A stretch of 11,475 bases of DNA, taken from the NCBI GenBank assembly GCA_002352365.1, contig DEIJ01000030.1:1-11475 (forward strand), given 5' to 3'. Below the pieces are notes generated by a model. It was not told the origin of the DNA. It made no database searches and saw nothing but the letters and a program-made list of their open reading frames with translations. Positions 1 to 6,646 of the stretch are shown piece by piece. Numbering within the stretch: position 1 is the stretch's first letter; each line of letters opens with the position of its first letter. Both the position numbers and the translations under genes were made by a program. The stretch comes from Dehalococcoidia bacterium UBA2777 (GTDB lineage: Bacteria; Chloroflexota; Dehalococcoidia; UBA2247; UBA2777).

Positions 1-426
1 ATCCTCAGCGGCGATGGTTACATCAGTCTCCAAAGCGATCTGTAGTCCACCACCATAGCAATATCCCTGCACCAAAGTCAAAGTCGACTTTTTACAATTA
101 AGGATAGTCTGGCACACTCCACGGCGGCCCCAAAAGTGATTTCCGTCCACAAATAGCCTCTGCCTCTGGCTGGGGCGGCGCTCGCCGGGTATATTTCCAT
201 GCATTACGCCAAGTTCACCCACATCGTGCCCAGAGCAAAAGGCTCTCCCCACCCCTTTAAATATCACTACCTTAACATCTTCATCGGTATCTGCTTCAGC
301 TACTATCTGGTTGATTCTGTCCCACATCGCCAAGGTCAGTGCGTTCAACTTCTCCGGTCGATTCACGGTGATGGTGGCAATCTTATCTTTGGTGTCCTTC
401 TCATAGAGGATAGTCTCTTGTTGCAT
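1..426 (-). CDS. Crotonase-fold (enoyl-CoA hydratase/isomerase family) protein, 3' end beyond window
   Basis: This is the first 142 codons of a crotonase-superfamily protein, read on the minus strand from ATG at 424-426 through the left edge with no stop. It begins MQQETILYEKDTKDKIA and has the family's usual parts: NRPEKLNAL near residue 22, an AFCSGHDVGEL first oxyanion-hole segment near residue 61, and GYCYGGGLQIALETDV near residue 120 as the second oxyanion segment. The family acts on acyl-CoA thioesters (hydration, isomerisation, hydrolysis or C-C cleavage). In the second segment the position of rat hydratase Glu144 is Gln, so simple hydratase activity is doubtful; the Glu164 position lies outside the window. 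It is a paralog of the complete crotonase at 1172-2041 and shares its RRPSQR segment. An AAGAGGG-like ribosome site precedes the start. It probably ends the leuS operon after a 79-nt gap. Substrate unknown. Confidence 0.88.
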   Translation of the reverse strand, partial: MQQETILYEKDTKDKIATITVNRPEKLNALTLAMWDRINQIVAEADTDEDVKVVIFKGVGRAFCSGHDVGELGVMHGNIPGERRPSQRQRLFVDGNHFWGRRGVCQTILNCKKSTLTLVQGYCYGGGLQIALETDVTIAAED

Positions 427-505
427 TCAGCCCTCTTTTCCTTTTATGTTGCAAGAATCCCCACACAAATAAGCCAACGGGCTGGCATCAATCCCACACC
501 AATTT

Positions 506-1168
506 CTATGGATACTGGTAAATCTCAAATCGTTTGATTATCTTGGTTTCTGATTGTGGTAGCTCTTTTCTTATCTCTTGTTCGAATCTCTTGGCTAGCT
601 CTTCACTAGTGTAATATGAAACCACAACTTTTGGTTCGATCAATTTTGCTATCTGAACACCATCTTCCAAAGATGTGCCTGAAAACAATAATATTTGTGG
701 CTTATATTTTTCCCCCAGTTCCCTCATCTCAGGGAAAGGTTCACTATCATCTGAGTGATAGATTGCTATGCCGCTTTCAGTTGATATGAGAAAGGATAGC
801 GGCTGATTAGCTGGATGGAGAGAGGCGTGGGCATGAAGTTCTACATCCCCAACCGCAATATGATCATTTACTCTTAAGGCGTTAACTCTTCCACAAGTAA
901 GATGCCGAGCCACAAAAGGGGTAGTTAAAACCTGAGCCTGGGTCTTTCTTTGTAATCTCGCCACTAACTCTGGATCAAAGTGGTCGAGATGTTCATGGGT
1001 GATTACAATTGCCTCTGCCTGAATACACTCATCTAAGTTAATCTTTACCGGGTCAAAAATCAAAGTTGCCTTTGAGGTCTTAACTATAATCCCGGAGTAG
1101 GAATTAAACCACCCGACAGCCACCTTCCCTGGGGGGATTTCTAGGTCAAAGATTTGCCTAAAGTTCAC
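506..1168 (-). CDS. UlaG-like metallo-beta-lactamase-fold hydrolase
   Basis: This 220-aa protein has the metallo-beta-lactamase fold. The signature is ITHEHLDHFDP with His58, His60, Asp62 and His63. Further likely ligands are His118 in ASLHPA and Asp140/141 in YHSDD. The N-terminus (NSYSGIIVKTSKATLIFDP, about residues 22-40) resembles the first strands of the UlaG/YtnP-type L-ascorbate-6-phosphate-lactonase-like group, whose members are mostly uncharacterised hydrolases. The last metal-ligand histidine usual in this group (a P-x-H motif after the final strand) is not evident: the matching place reads KVVVSYYTSEE. Metal binding may therefore be altered. The start lies 3 nt after the stop of the upstream crotonase gene, so the two are surely co-transcribed and probably translationally coupled. 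Being sandwiched between two crotonases suggests a role in CoA-thioester or related acid metabolism, but that is inference only. Confidence 0.85.
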   Translation of the reverse strand: MNFRQIFDLEIPPGKVAVGWFNSYSGIIVKTSKATLIFDPVKINLDECIQAEAIVITHEHLDHFDPELVARLQRKTQAQVLTTPFVARHLTCGRVNALRVNDHIAVGDVELHAHASLHPANQPLSFLISTESGIAIYHSDDSEPFPEMRELGEKYKPQILLFSGTSLEDGVQIAKLIEPKVVVSYYTSEELAKRFEQEIRKELPQSETKIIKRFEIYQYP

Positions 1169-1171
1169 AAT

Positions 1172-2041
1172 TTATTTAATCTCCATATAGCGCTCGTCCC
1201 TTTTGTGAAAGCCTGCTTTTGCCCCTTTATCTTTTCTGTCTTTTACGAACACCCATTCCCCTGGTTCATATCGTAAATTGGTAAACAGAGTATGAGTTAC
1301 ATAGCCTTGAGTTGCTCCTGCGGTTAGGCCGAGGATATCACAAATCCACTGGTTAGATGCTTTGCCAATTGCTATGCCATCTCTGGGAAGGAGGCAAACC
1401 TGCTTGGCTATCTTTTCCACTTCTTGTTGTAACTTTTCAGCCGGCACAACTTTTGTAGCCCAGCCAATCCTTTCAGCTTCCACCCCGTCCATAGCTTCAC
1501 CGAGTAAGCACATCCCCCTTGCCTTCTTATAGCCCACCATTTGAAATAAAGGTATTAAATTCAAGCCACTTCCGGCAAACCCTAATCTTTGCTCGGCATG
1601 CGATATATGAGCATCTTCAGCAACCACAGTTATGTCACACATTTCGGCAATGGTGGCTCCTTCACCGATACAATGACCATGTACCTGTGCTATAGTCACC
1701 CTAGGATTAAACAGTATTTTCTGATGTGTATCCAGCCAGCGTCTATCGGTATGAAGCCTTGATCTTTGACTGGGGCGCCTTTTACCAGGCTCTTTATCCC
1801 ACCCCTCGTATACTTTGTAGATCCGCTCCAGATCATGTCCAGCACAGAAACCGCGACCTGCCCCCTCTATTATGAGCACCTTAAGCTCATCATCCTCCCA
1901 AGCTTCATCCAAGGCGGCATTAAAGTCGTCCATGATGCCGCCATCTCCAGGAAAGTCCATGACGTTTAACTTATCGGGCCGATTAAAGGTAAGCCTAGCT
2001 ACTTCACCTTCTTTTTTATAGATAACATACTTATAATTCAT
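1172..2041 (-). CDS. Crotonase-fold enoyl-CoA hydratase/isomerase family protein
   Basis: A complete 289-aa crotonase-superfamily enzyme. Visible landmarks are FNRPDKLNVM (19-28), GRGFCAGHDLERI (63-74, first oxyanion-hole segment), GHCIGEGATIAEMCDI (122-137, second oxyanion segment) and ISHAEQRLGFAG (146-157). The residue equivalent to rat hydratase Glu164 is kept (Glu150), while the Glu144 equivalent is Thr130. A single acid/base glutamate is typical of enoyl-CoA isomerases and of other crotonase branches rather than classical hydratases. A longer linker between the oxyanion segments holds GKRRPSQRSRL (86-96), also present in the paralog at 1-426. The basic C-terminal tail (residues 261-289) exceeds the roughly 260-aa family norm. 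The gene starts 11 nt after leuS ends and is followed within 3 nt by the metallo-beta-lactamase gene. An AGGGAGGAAGC ribosome site sits just before the ATG. Exact reaction unknown. Confidence 0.9.
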   Translation of the reverse strand: MNYKYVIYKKEGEVARLTFNRPDKLNVMDFPGDGGIMDDFNAALDEAWEDDELKVLIIEGAGRGFCAGHDLERIYKVYEGWDKEPGKRRPSQRSRLHTDRRWLDTHQKILFNPRVTIAQVHGHCIGEGATIAEMCDITVVAEDAHISHAEQRLGFAGSGLNLIPLFQMVGYKKARGMCLLGEAMDGVEAERIGWATKVVPAEKLQQEVEKIAKQVCLLPRDGIAIGKASNQWICDILGLTAGATQGYVTHTLFTNLRYEPGEWVFVKDRKDKGAKAGFHKRDERYMEIK

Positions 2042-2052
2042 GCTTCCTCCCT

Positions 2053-4515
2053 TTATTTTGTTACTAAGTTCACCAATTTCTTGGGCGCAAATATTGTCTT
2101 GGTAACCTCCTTATCCTTAAGGAAAGATTTCACTCTGTCTCGACTCAACACTAACTGTTGCGCTTCAGCTTCAGTGATGGAGGCAGGAACAACCACCTTA
2201 TCCCTGACCTTGCCATCTATCTGGACTACCAAGGTGATTTGTTCCTCCAAGGTCAACTCCTCATCCCATTCGGGCCAGGATGACTGGTGAATGCTGTAGG
2301 GGTGCCCTGTTCTGATCCACAATTCCTCGGCTAAATGAGGGGCGGTAGGGGCAAGAAGTAAGAGGAGACAGTCTCTGGCCTCATGCCAATAGGACTGGTC
2401 CACTGCCCTTGCTTCTAATACCTTAGTTAGGTAGTTGGTGAACTCCATCAATGCTGAAAGCTGGGTATTGAAACGAAACCTCTCCATATCCGAAGTTGTC
2501 TTCTTGATAGTCTTGTGAGTGAATCTAGGAAGCTCTTTTGTTGCCCCTGGGTCAGCGCTATGCTCGGGGAAGGTAGTCTCCTGTCCACGCAGCACCAGAT
2601 TCCACACCCGATTCAGCCACCGAGAGATGCCAATGATGCCGCTATCATCCCACTCCCCTCCCTGATCCCATGGCCCGATGAACATGAGGTAGGCGCGCAC
2701 TGCATCTGCTCCCAAGTCAGCCACATATTCATCGGGAGTAATCACATTCCCCCGAGATTTACTCATCTTTTGCCTCTGGACAACAATGGTTCCCTGGTTA
2801 AATAGGCGGATAAAAGGCTCGTCGAAGTCAACTATGCCCATATCCCGAAGCGCTTTGATAAAGAAGCGGGAGTAGAGCAAATGCATTACAGCATGTTCTG
2901 CCCCTCCAGTATACTGGTCTACCGGCAGCCAATATTTTAGCTTCTCCGGGTCGAAGGGCCCCTGGTGATAGCCAGGGCTAGTATAGCGCAAGAAATACCA
3001 TGAAGAGCACATAAAGGTGTCCATAGTATCGGTCTCTCGTTGAGCTTTGGCCTCACAGCGAGGGCAGGTGGTGTTGACAAACGAGGGGCAATATTTAAGT
3101 GGGGATTCACCGCTGGGCTTAAACTCAGCATCTGGAGGCAGAAACACCGGCAGGTCACATTCAGGCACTGGGACAATGCCACAGTGATCACAATAGATCA
3201 TTGGGATAGGTGCCCCCCAGTAGCGCTGGCGAGAGATAAGCCAGTCGCGAAGCCGATAACTGGTGGTGCGCTTACCATATCCCTGATTCTCCATGAAGTC
3301 GGCGATGGCCTCCTTACCCACATTAGATGGCAAGCCATCGAATTGGCCAGAGTTTGCCATAATTCCTGGCTCAACATAAGCTTGGCTTAACTCATCCCCT
3401 GACCAGCCGGGGGGGGCAATAACCAACCGTATTGGCAGCCCAAACCTTTTAGCGAAATCGAAGTCCCTCTCATCATGGGCTGGCACACCCATTACCGCCC
3501 CGGTGCCATAGGTAAGCAGAACATAATCAGCAATCCACAGGGGTACTCGTTCCCCATTGAGCTTATTTTGGACATAGGCGCCGATAAATACCCCGCTTTT
3601 CTCCCTCTCAGTAGATAATCTCTCAATCTCGGTTTGCCGTCGCGCTCTCAAGATATATTCCTCAACCTCCTCGCGGTGTTCCGGTGTAGTGAGGCTCAAG
3701 ACCAAGGGGTGCTCTGGGGCAAGAACTAGAAAAGTTGCCCCAAAGATGGTATCAGGCCGGGTAGTGAATACCCTTATCTCTTTCTCGGCAATATTCTGAT
3801 AGTCAATGCCGAAGGAAATCTCTATCCCCTCACTCTTGCCGATCCAGTTCCGTTGCATCATCTTTACTCGCTCTGGCCAGTCTATCTTGCTCATATCTAA
3901 TAATTCCTCAGCGTAACTGGTGATTCTGAAAAACCATTGTTCGAGGTCCTTTCTGATCACTGGAGTGCCGCAGCGCTCACAAAAACCCCCCTCCACTACT
4001 TGCTCGTTAGCCAGCACTGTTTGGCAGCGGGGGCACCAGTTGACCGCTGATTTGGCTCGGTAGGCTAGTCCTGCCTCGTGAAGCTTGAGGAAAAACCATT
4101 GTGTCCACTTATAGTATTCAGGAAGGCAAGTGGTTACTTCGCGGTTCCAATCGTAGATGGTGCCCATGCTTTTAAGCTGGCGACGCATATTCTCTATGTT
4201 TTGCATCGTCCAGATGAAGGGATGAATACCATGGCTGATGGCCGCATTCTCGGCTGGCAATCCAAAGGCATCAAATCCCATGGGGTGAAGTACATTATAG
4301 CCTTGCATCCGCTTAAAACGGGCATGGACATCAGAAGGGGCCATGGCATACCAGTGACCAATATGAAGATTCCCTGAGGTGTAGGGGAACATAGTCATCT
4401 CATACCATTTAGGTCGGGGGTTATCTTCTCTTGTGGCATAGATTTGATCTTGAGCCCACCTCTGCTGCCACTTCGGCTCAATTTGTTGCGGGTTATACTT
4501 GACCACCACCTTCAA
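2053..4515 (-). CDS. leuS: Leucyl-tRNA synthetase (class Ia, bacterial type)
   Basis: Attaches leucine to tRNA-Leu in the cytoplasm. The 820-aa length fits bacterial LeuRS. In order: the class I HIGH motif (51-54, in GNLHIGHWYAMAPSDV), a zinc module (CPRC 161-164 with CERC 179-182), the CP1 editing domain with TTRPDTIFG (251-259) and GTGAVMGVPAHDERD (337-351), a RLRDWLISRQRYWG segment (421-434), a second Cys-rich leucine-specific insertion (Cys442/445 and Cys484/487), and the catalytic KMSKS loop (583-587). The rest is the anticodon-binding and C-terminal region ending in VKSFLKDKE and LVNLVTK. The first possible start is TTG at 4513-4515, but the GGGAG at 4517-4521 lies only 1 nt from it. 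GTG at 4507-4509 has an ideal 7-nt spacing and is the likelier start (818 aa). It heads the operon and has its own promoter; I see no T-box leader. Confidence 0.98.
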   Translation of the reverse strand: MKVVVKYNPQQIEPKWQQRWAQDQIYATREDNPRPKWYEMTMFPYTSGNLHIGHWYAMAPSDVHARFKRMQGYNVLHPMGFDAFGLPAENAAISHGIHPFIWTMQNIENMRRQLKSMGTIYDWNREVTTCLPEYYKWTQWFFLKLHEAGLAYRAKSAVNWCPRCQTVLANEQVVEGGFCERCGTPVIRKDLEQWFFRITSYAEELLDMSKIDWPERVKMMQRNWIGKSEGIEISFGIDYQNIAEKEIRVFTTRPDTIFGATFLVLAPEHPLVLSLTTPEHREEVEEYILRARRQTEIERLSTEREKSGVFIGAYVQNKLNGERVPLWIADYVLLTYGTGAVMGVPAHDERDFDFAKRFGLPIRLVIAPPGWSGDELSQAYVEPGIMANSGQFDGLPSNVGKEAIADFMENQGYGKRTTSYRLRDWLISRQRYWGAPIPMIYCDHCGIVPVPECDLPVFLPPDAEFKPSGESPLKYCPSFVNTTCPRCEAKAQRETDTMDTFMCSSWYFLRYTSPGYHQGPFDPEKLKYWLPVDQYTGGAEHAVMHLLYSRFFIKALRDMGIVDFDEPFIRLFNQGTIVVQRQKMSKSRGNVITPDEYVADLGADAVRAYLMFIGPWDQGGEWDDSGIIGISRWLNRVWNLVLRGQETTFPEHSADPGATKELPRFTHKTIKKTTSDMERFRFNTQLSALMEFTNYLTKVLEARAVDQSYWHEARDCLLLLLAPTAPHLAEELWIRTGHPYSIHQSSWPEWDEELTLEEQITLVVQIDGKVRDKVVVPASITEAEAQQLVLSRDRVKSFLKDKEVTKTIFAPKKLVNLVTK

Positions 4516-4568
4516 TCTCCCTACTTTGACCGGCTTTATTGTTTACCCAAATAGCCTCAAGCGCCTTC

Positions 4569-4597
4569 ATGCTATCGCATTTAGGTTCGGCTGTCAA
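4569..4597 (-). promoter_or_regulatory. Sigma70-type promoter of the leuS operon
   Basis: On the minus strand a perfect TTGACA (4597-4592) is followed by a 17-nt spacer and TAGCAT (4574-4569; 4 of 6 to TATAAT). Transcription would begin near 4562, leaving a leader of about 50 nt before the leuS start. That leader is too short for a T-box element, and no GGTGG-type T-box core is visible. The promoter lies in the short gap downstream of the broken Yip1-like gene, so leuS does not depend on read-through from it. Confidence 0.65.
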
Positions 4598-4630
4598 TTC
4601 GCCCGCTTGAATTGTTGTGCTCTTCTTTGC

Positions 4631-5063
4631 TCACCGTATCACTGCTATCATAGGGGAAAGTCCCCCTGCCAAGGAGACTAAAGCAACGAAGGCAGCCTTG
4701 GTCCAAGAAATCCTCTCAGCCTCCTTCAACGCAATAATGCTTAGACCAAAAGCCCAGGCACTACCTAAATACAGATAAACCTCCCCAAACCATACTTCCC
4801 ATTACTAACCAGCCTAGCAGCCCCACAGGGAGGCCGAAGAATAATTGCCACAAGTAATAGCTTTCCTCGCTGATGGGCAGAAGAGGCAGCATAGTTGGGC
4901 GCAAATTATTAGTAATCAGGAAGATGATGGTGATGTAGTACAGGAGGCAATATAAAAGCACTGTCCCCCAGCTATATTTGAGGCTTTGCAGACTCAAAAT
5001 CTGCCCGAAGGTCTTCCGAGGAGAGACAATTGTACCTAAGCAAAGGCGAAGGTAATCTCCCAT
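4631..5063 (-). pseudogene. Broken Yip1-family membrane protein gene
   Basis: An intact reading frame from ATG 5063 gives 100 aa (MGDYLRLCLGTIVSPRKTF...) ending at TAG 4761-4763. It has a typical Yip1-domain start (SPRKTFGQILSL) and hydrophobic segments near residues 33-52 and 70-95. From about 4800 a second frame picks up family-like sequence (VYLYLGSAWAFGLSIIALKE, then about 30 more residues) and runs to TGA 4631-4633. That resembles the last membrane helix plus the conserved L-x-E segment near the C-terminus of Yip1 proteins. The two pieces together make roughly 155 aa against about 200 for the family, and the middle helices are missing. An out-of-frame internal deletion is the simplest reading. 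No good ribosome site precedes the ATG. Yip1-family bacterial proteins have no settled function. The family call comes from motif memory, not a search. Confidence 0.6.
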
Positions 5064-5096
5064 TTATAGTATCTTGCAAAAATCTTCGCACAAACT

Positions 5097-5117
5097 CCTC
5101 TCCCTTGACGGGAGAGG
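5097..5117. repeat. Intergenic hairpin repeat (CCTCTCCC/GGGAGAGG)
   Basis: A perfect 8-bp inverted repeat, CCTCTCCC (5097-5104) and GGGAGAGG (5110-5117), flanks a TTGAC loop. Hairpins of this composition are a common class of dispersed intergenic repeat in many bacterial genomes. No second copy is evident in the window. It lies at the edge of the decayed zone and might mark a rearrangement point. A terminator role is unlikely because no T-run follows on either strand. Confidence 0.5.
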
Positions 5118-5127
5118 CCGGGATGGA

Positions 5128-5247
5128 ATGCATTCCTATGTCAATGCCGACCCTCCAACCTTCGCCATGCTGAAGGAATATGTTAAGGACAAAGCCCTTG
5201 AGGAAAAGATGTTTGATATTGGGGCAAGGCGCAGTATACTTTTCTAA
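5128..5247 (+). pseudogene. Coding-like gene scrap (39 codons), unidentified
   Basis: Plus-strand ATG 5128 to TAA 5245-5247 encodes 39 residues with natural protein composition, including NADPPTFAMLKEYVKDK and the ending DIGARRSILF. It has no ribosome site and begins just after the hairpin repeat at 5097-5117. After the TAA the same frame stays open for 39 more codons (LPQVNFKLAISLCETLF) up to TAA 5365-5367. I therefore read it as the C-terminal remnant of a lost gene rather than a working small gene. I do not recognise the family. Confidence 0.3.
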
Positions 5248-5614
5248 GACTTGGGCCGATATGTTCAAGCAGTAGTTGCACTACCTCAAGTCAACTTTAA
5301 GCTAGCCATTAGCTTATGCGAGACATTATTCCCAATCCATGATGCAAAATGGGTCGAAATGCGGTAAAAACGTCTATTGCACATTCAGCAGCCAATTGCT
5401 CAAGAAGCTCAGCAAGTTAGGATTATCGCGTTATATTGATGCAAAGTTGTGGTGACATAAACCATACTCTGAGGCCTGCAAGACCAAAAAGTGTGGTTTG
5501 GCGAATCTTTTTTATGGAGATTTACGAACCCGCATGAGTAGAGTTAAACTCAACTGAAGGAGCGGGGGCAAGTTATGGTCGTGTTTGCAAAAATCTGAAA
5601 TAGGAGGTGAACCG
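5248..5614 (+). other. Degraded intergenic stretch before the ferredoxin gene
   Basis: There is no credible intact gene here. Plus-strand reading gives several protein-like bits in changing frames, separated by stops: one ending KWVEMR at 5367, one with SSQLLKKLSKLGLSRYIDAK ending near 5453, and one ending MSRVKLN near 5554. That pattern fits a frameshifted, decayed gene. A small perfect palindrome, GAGTTaAACTC, lies at 5541-5551. The ferredoxin promoter should be in the last 80 nt, but I see no convincing -35/-10 pair. Confidence 0.35.
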
Positions 5615-5806
5615 ATGGCCTACAAAATCAATGAGAAATGCGTTTCCTGTGACGCCTGTCGCCTTATGTGTCCCAGGAATGCAATCAGCAATGCAGCGAC
5701 CGAGAAAACCTACATTATCGATGCTAAACTATGTAATGATTGCGCCAACCTGCCTCTTGTTCACTGCGTGCCACATTGCCCCGTGGGTGCAATTGTAAAG
5801 GCTTGA
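5615..5806 (+). CDS. Small 2[4Fe-4S] ferredoxin
   Basis: A 63-aa cytoplasmic electron carrier. The first cluster motif is CVSCDACRLMCP (Cys9, 12, 15, 19). The second is Cys40-x2-Cys43-x7-Cys51-x3-Cys55-Pro, so five residues more than usual separate its second and third cysteines. That resembles the loop-expanded second cluster of Chromatium/Alvin-type ferredoxins, which often have unusually low reduction potentials. By family logic Cys19 completes cluster II and Cys55 completes cluster I. An excellent ribosome site, AGGAGGTGA (5602-5610), with 7 nt between AGGAGG and ATG fixes the start; a longer in-frame extension to 5585 lacks such a site. The gene stands alone on its strand and ends 34 nt before the convergent end of the DUF3793 gene. 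Its redox partner is unknown. Confidence 0.92.
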   Translation: MAYKINEKCVSCDACRLMCPRNAISNAATEKTYIIDAKLCNDCANLPLVHCVPHCPVGAIVKA

Positions 5807-5828
5807 CAAGGACACGGAGCAGACGTCC

Positions 5829-5846
5829 GGCTAAAGCGGATTAGCC
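5829..5846. terminator. Hairpin between convergent genes
   Basis: GGCTAA (5829-5834) and TTAGCC (5841-5846) form a 6-bp stem with a 6-nt loop in the gap between the ferredoxin stop and the DUF3793 stop. It overlaps the DUF3793 TAA codon. The position suits a bidirectional terminator, but the stem is weak and no T-run follows, so this is tentative. Confidence 0.3.
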
Positions 5847-6434
5847 TGCCTGCCTGCTATATGCAAAGGTAGTAGCTTGCCCTCTGGCCTCCTCGAACTC
5901 GCGGCTCCTGTGGAGGGAGGGGAGAGGGTCCCCATAGATTCTCCAGCCACACCTCCCCGTGCATTGCAATGGAACTAACCCCATGTATCCCAAAACGTCC
6001 TTGATGGGATAGCCAAGCGCTAACCCAATCTCATGTGGTATCTCTCTTTCCTCTTGCCATCGCCGCCCAACCTCTTCCAAGAACTCGGTTGGACTGATGT
6101 CATATGAGTAGCCCAATTTATCCAAAACCTGCCGCGGCACACTTGAGAGCGTTTTTTGCACCTCTATCAGGTCATACATGATAACTCTAGCGCATATTTC
6201 ACTGCAGCAAAGTACTAGATACGAAAGGCCCCATGATTGCGAAAGCGCTGCTATATGACAAATACGCTGATCGATACTCAACTCGGAACCTTCAGCGCTG
6301 AGCATCAACAACTCACCAGCTTTGCCGGCAAGAAGTACGGCGGCGACATTAGAAAACAGCCACTTCTCAAAGTCGGCTACAGCCTCAGGCAACTGGCTTA
6401 CTCGTAGCTTCCATTCTTCAAATTTTGGGCACAC
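5841..6434 (-). CDS. DUF3793 family protein
   Basis: A 197-aa soluble protein recognised by the DUF3793 hallmarks: an N-terminal FSNVAAVLLAGKAGELL segment (27-43), a C-terminal HEIGLALGYPIKDVLGYMG (134-152), and CTGRCGWRIYGDP (158-170), the family's C-x-G-x-W-x-V/I-YGD-type ending. A Cys pair (76-77) sits in a hydrophobic strand. The biochemical function of DUF3793 is unknown. From memory, its genes in clostridia often lie near flavodoxin or Feo iron-transport genes, and the FeoA-fused regulator next door fits that. The start is GTG at 6432-6434, preceded very closely by GGGGGAG. An open frame continues upstream without ATG, GTG or TTG, so this is the first usual start. It diverges from the dtxR-like gene and has its own promoter. 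Confidence 0.8.
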   Translation of the reverse strand: MCPKFEEWKLRVSQLPEAVADFEKWLFSNVAAVLLAGKAGELLMLSAEGSELSIDQRICHIAALSQSWGLSYLVLCCSEICARVIMYDLIEVQKTLSSVPRQVLDKLGYSYDISPTEFLEEVGRRWQEEREIPHEIGLALGYPIKDVLGYMGLVPLQCTGRCGWRIYGDPLPSLHRSREFEEARGQATTFAYSRQAG

Positions 6435-6507
6435 ATCTCCCCCTTCATTAACCGCCAGCTGGTAGAGAACCAGCAGCAGCCCCAGCCTCCTCCCAAACTC
6501 CCAGTAT

Positions 6508-6537
6508 AATTTAGCACATCGAATGGTTCTGTGTCAA
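6508..6537 (-). promoter_or_regulatory. Promoter for the DUF3793 gene
   Basis: On the minus strand a perfect TTGACA (6537-6532) is followed, after 18 nt, by TAAATT (6513-6508). A stronger-looking TATACT lies slightly downstream (6508-6503) but at a 23-nt spacing. The transcript would begin about 65-70 nt before the GTG start. The -35 box lies 4 nt from the TATCCG inverted repeat, so a repressor bound there could occlude it. Confidence 0.5.
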
Positions 6538-6540
6538 GGC

Positions 6541-6564
6541 TATCCGCATATCTTTATTCGGATA
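6541..6564. promoter_or_regulatory. Inverted repeat TATCCG-N12-CGGATA, candidate operator
   Basis: TATCCG (6541-6546) and CGGATA (6559-6564) form a perfect 6-bp inverted repeat with a 12-nt spacer. It sits between the -35 boxes of the two divergent promoters (6537 minus, 6579 plus). The place suits a shared operator for the neighbouring DtxR-type regulator. The sequence does not match the classical DtxR box, so the assignment is positional only. Confidence 0.35.
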
Positions 6565-6578
6565 AGCGTAGTATTTAG

Positions 6579-6607
6579 TTGTGCCATCCAAGTAAACATA
6601 GTAGAAT
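6579..6607 (+). promoter_or_regulatory. Promoter for the dtxR-feoA fusion gene
   Basis: TTGTGC (6579-6584), a 17-nt spacer and TAGAAT (6602-6607) make a reasonable sigma70 promoter. The start point would be near 6614, inside the 7-bp inverted repeat at 6608-6630, and about 33 nt before the TTG start codon. Confidence 0.45.
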
Positions 6608-6630
6608 AGAGGCGTAGGATAGTCGCCTCT
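6608..6630. promoter_or_regulatory. Inverted repeat AGAGGCG-N9-CGCCTCT, candidate operator or leader hairpin
   Basis: Two perfect 7-bp arms (6608-6614 and 6624-6630) flank a 9-nt spacer. They begin directly after the predicted -10 box and end 5 nt before the GGAGG ribosome site (6636-6640). As DNA this is a good place for autorepression; as RNA it would form a GC-rich hairpin next to the ribosome site. The sequence cannot tell these apart. Confidence 0.4.
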
Positions 6631-6646
6631 CTGATGGAGGTATGCG

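Noticed and set aside
199..537. 112-codon plus-strand open frame
   Set aside because: It lies antisense to the partial crotonase gene and the end of the metallo-beta-lactamase gene, both well supported, and has no ribosome site.
3040..3390. Plus-strand open frames opposite leuS (also 2081-2290, 2515-2805, 4078-4377)
   Set aside because: All are antisense shadows of a complete leucyl-tRNA synthetase with every catalytic motif in place.
4516..4600. T-box leader for leuS
   Set aside because: The predicted leader is only about 50 nt, and no T-box core or terminator/antiterminator pair is visible.
4972..5268. 98-codon minus-strand frame overlapping the Yip1-like start
   Set aside because: It crosses the hairpin repeat, has no family-like motif, and the overlapping Yip1 frame is more convincing.
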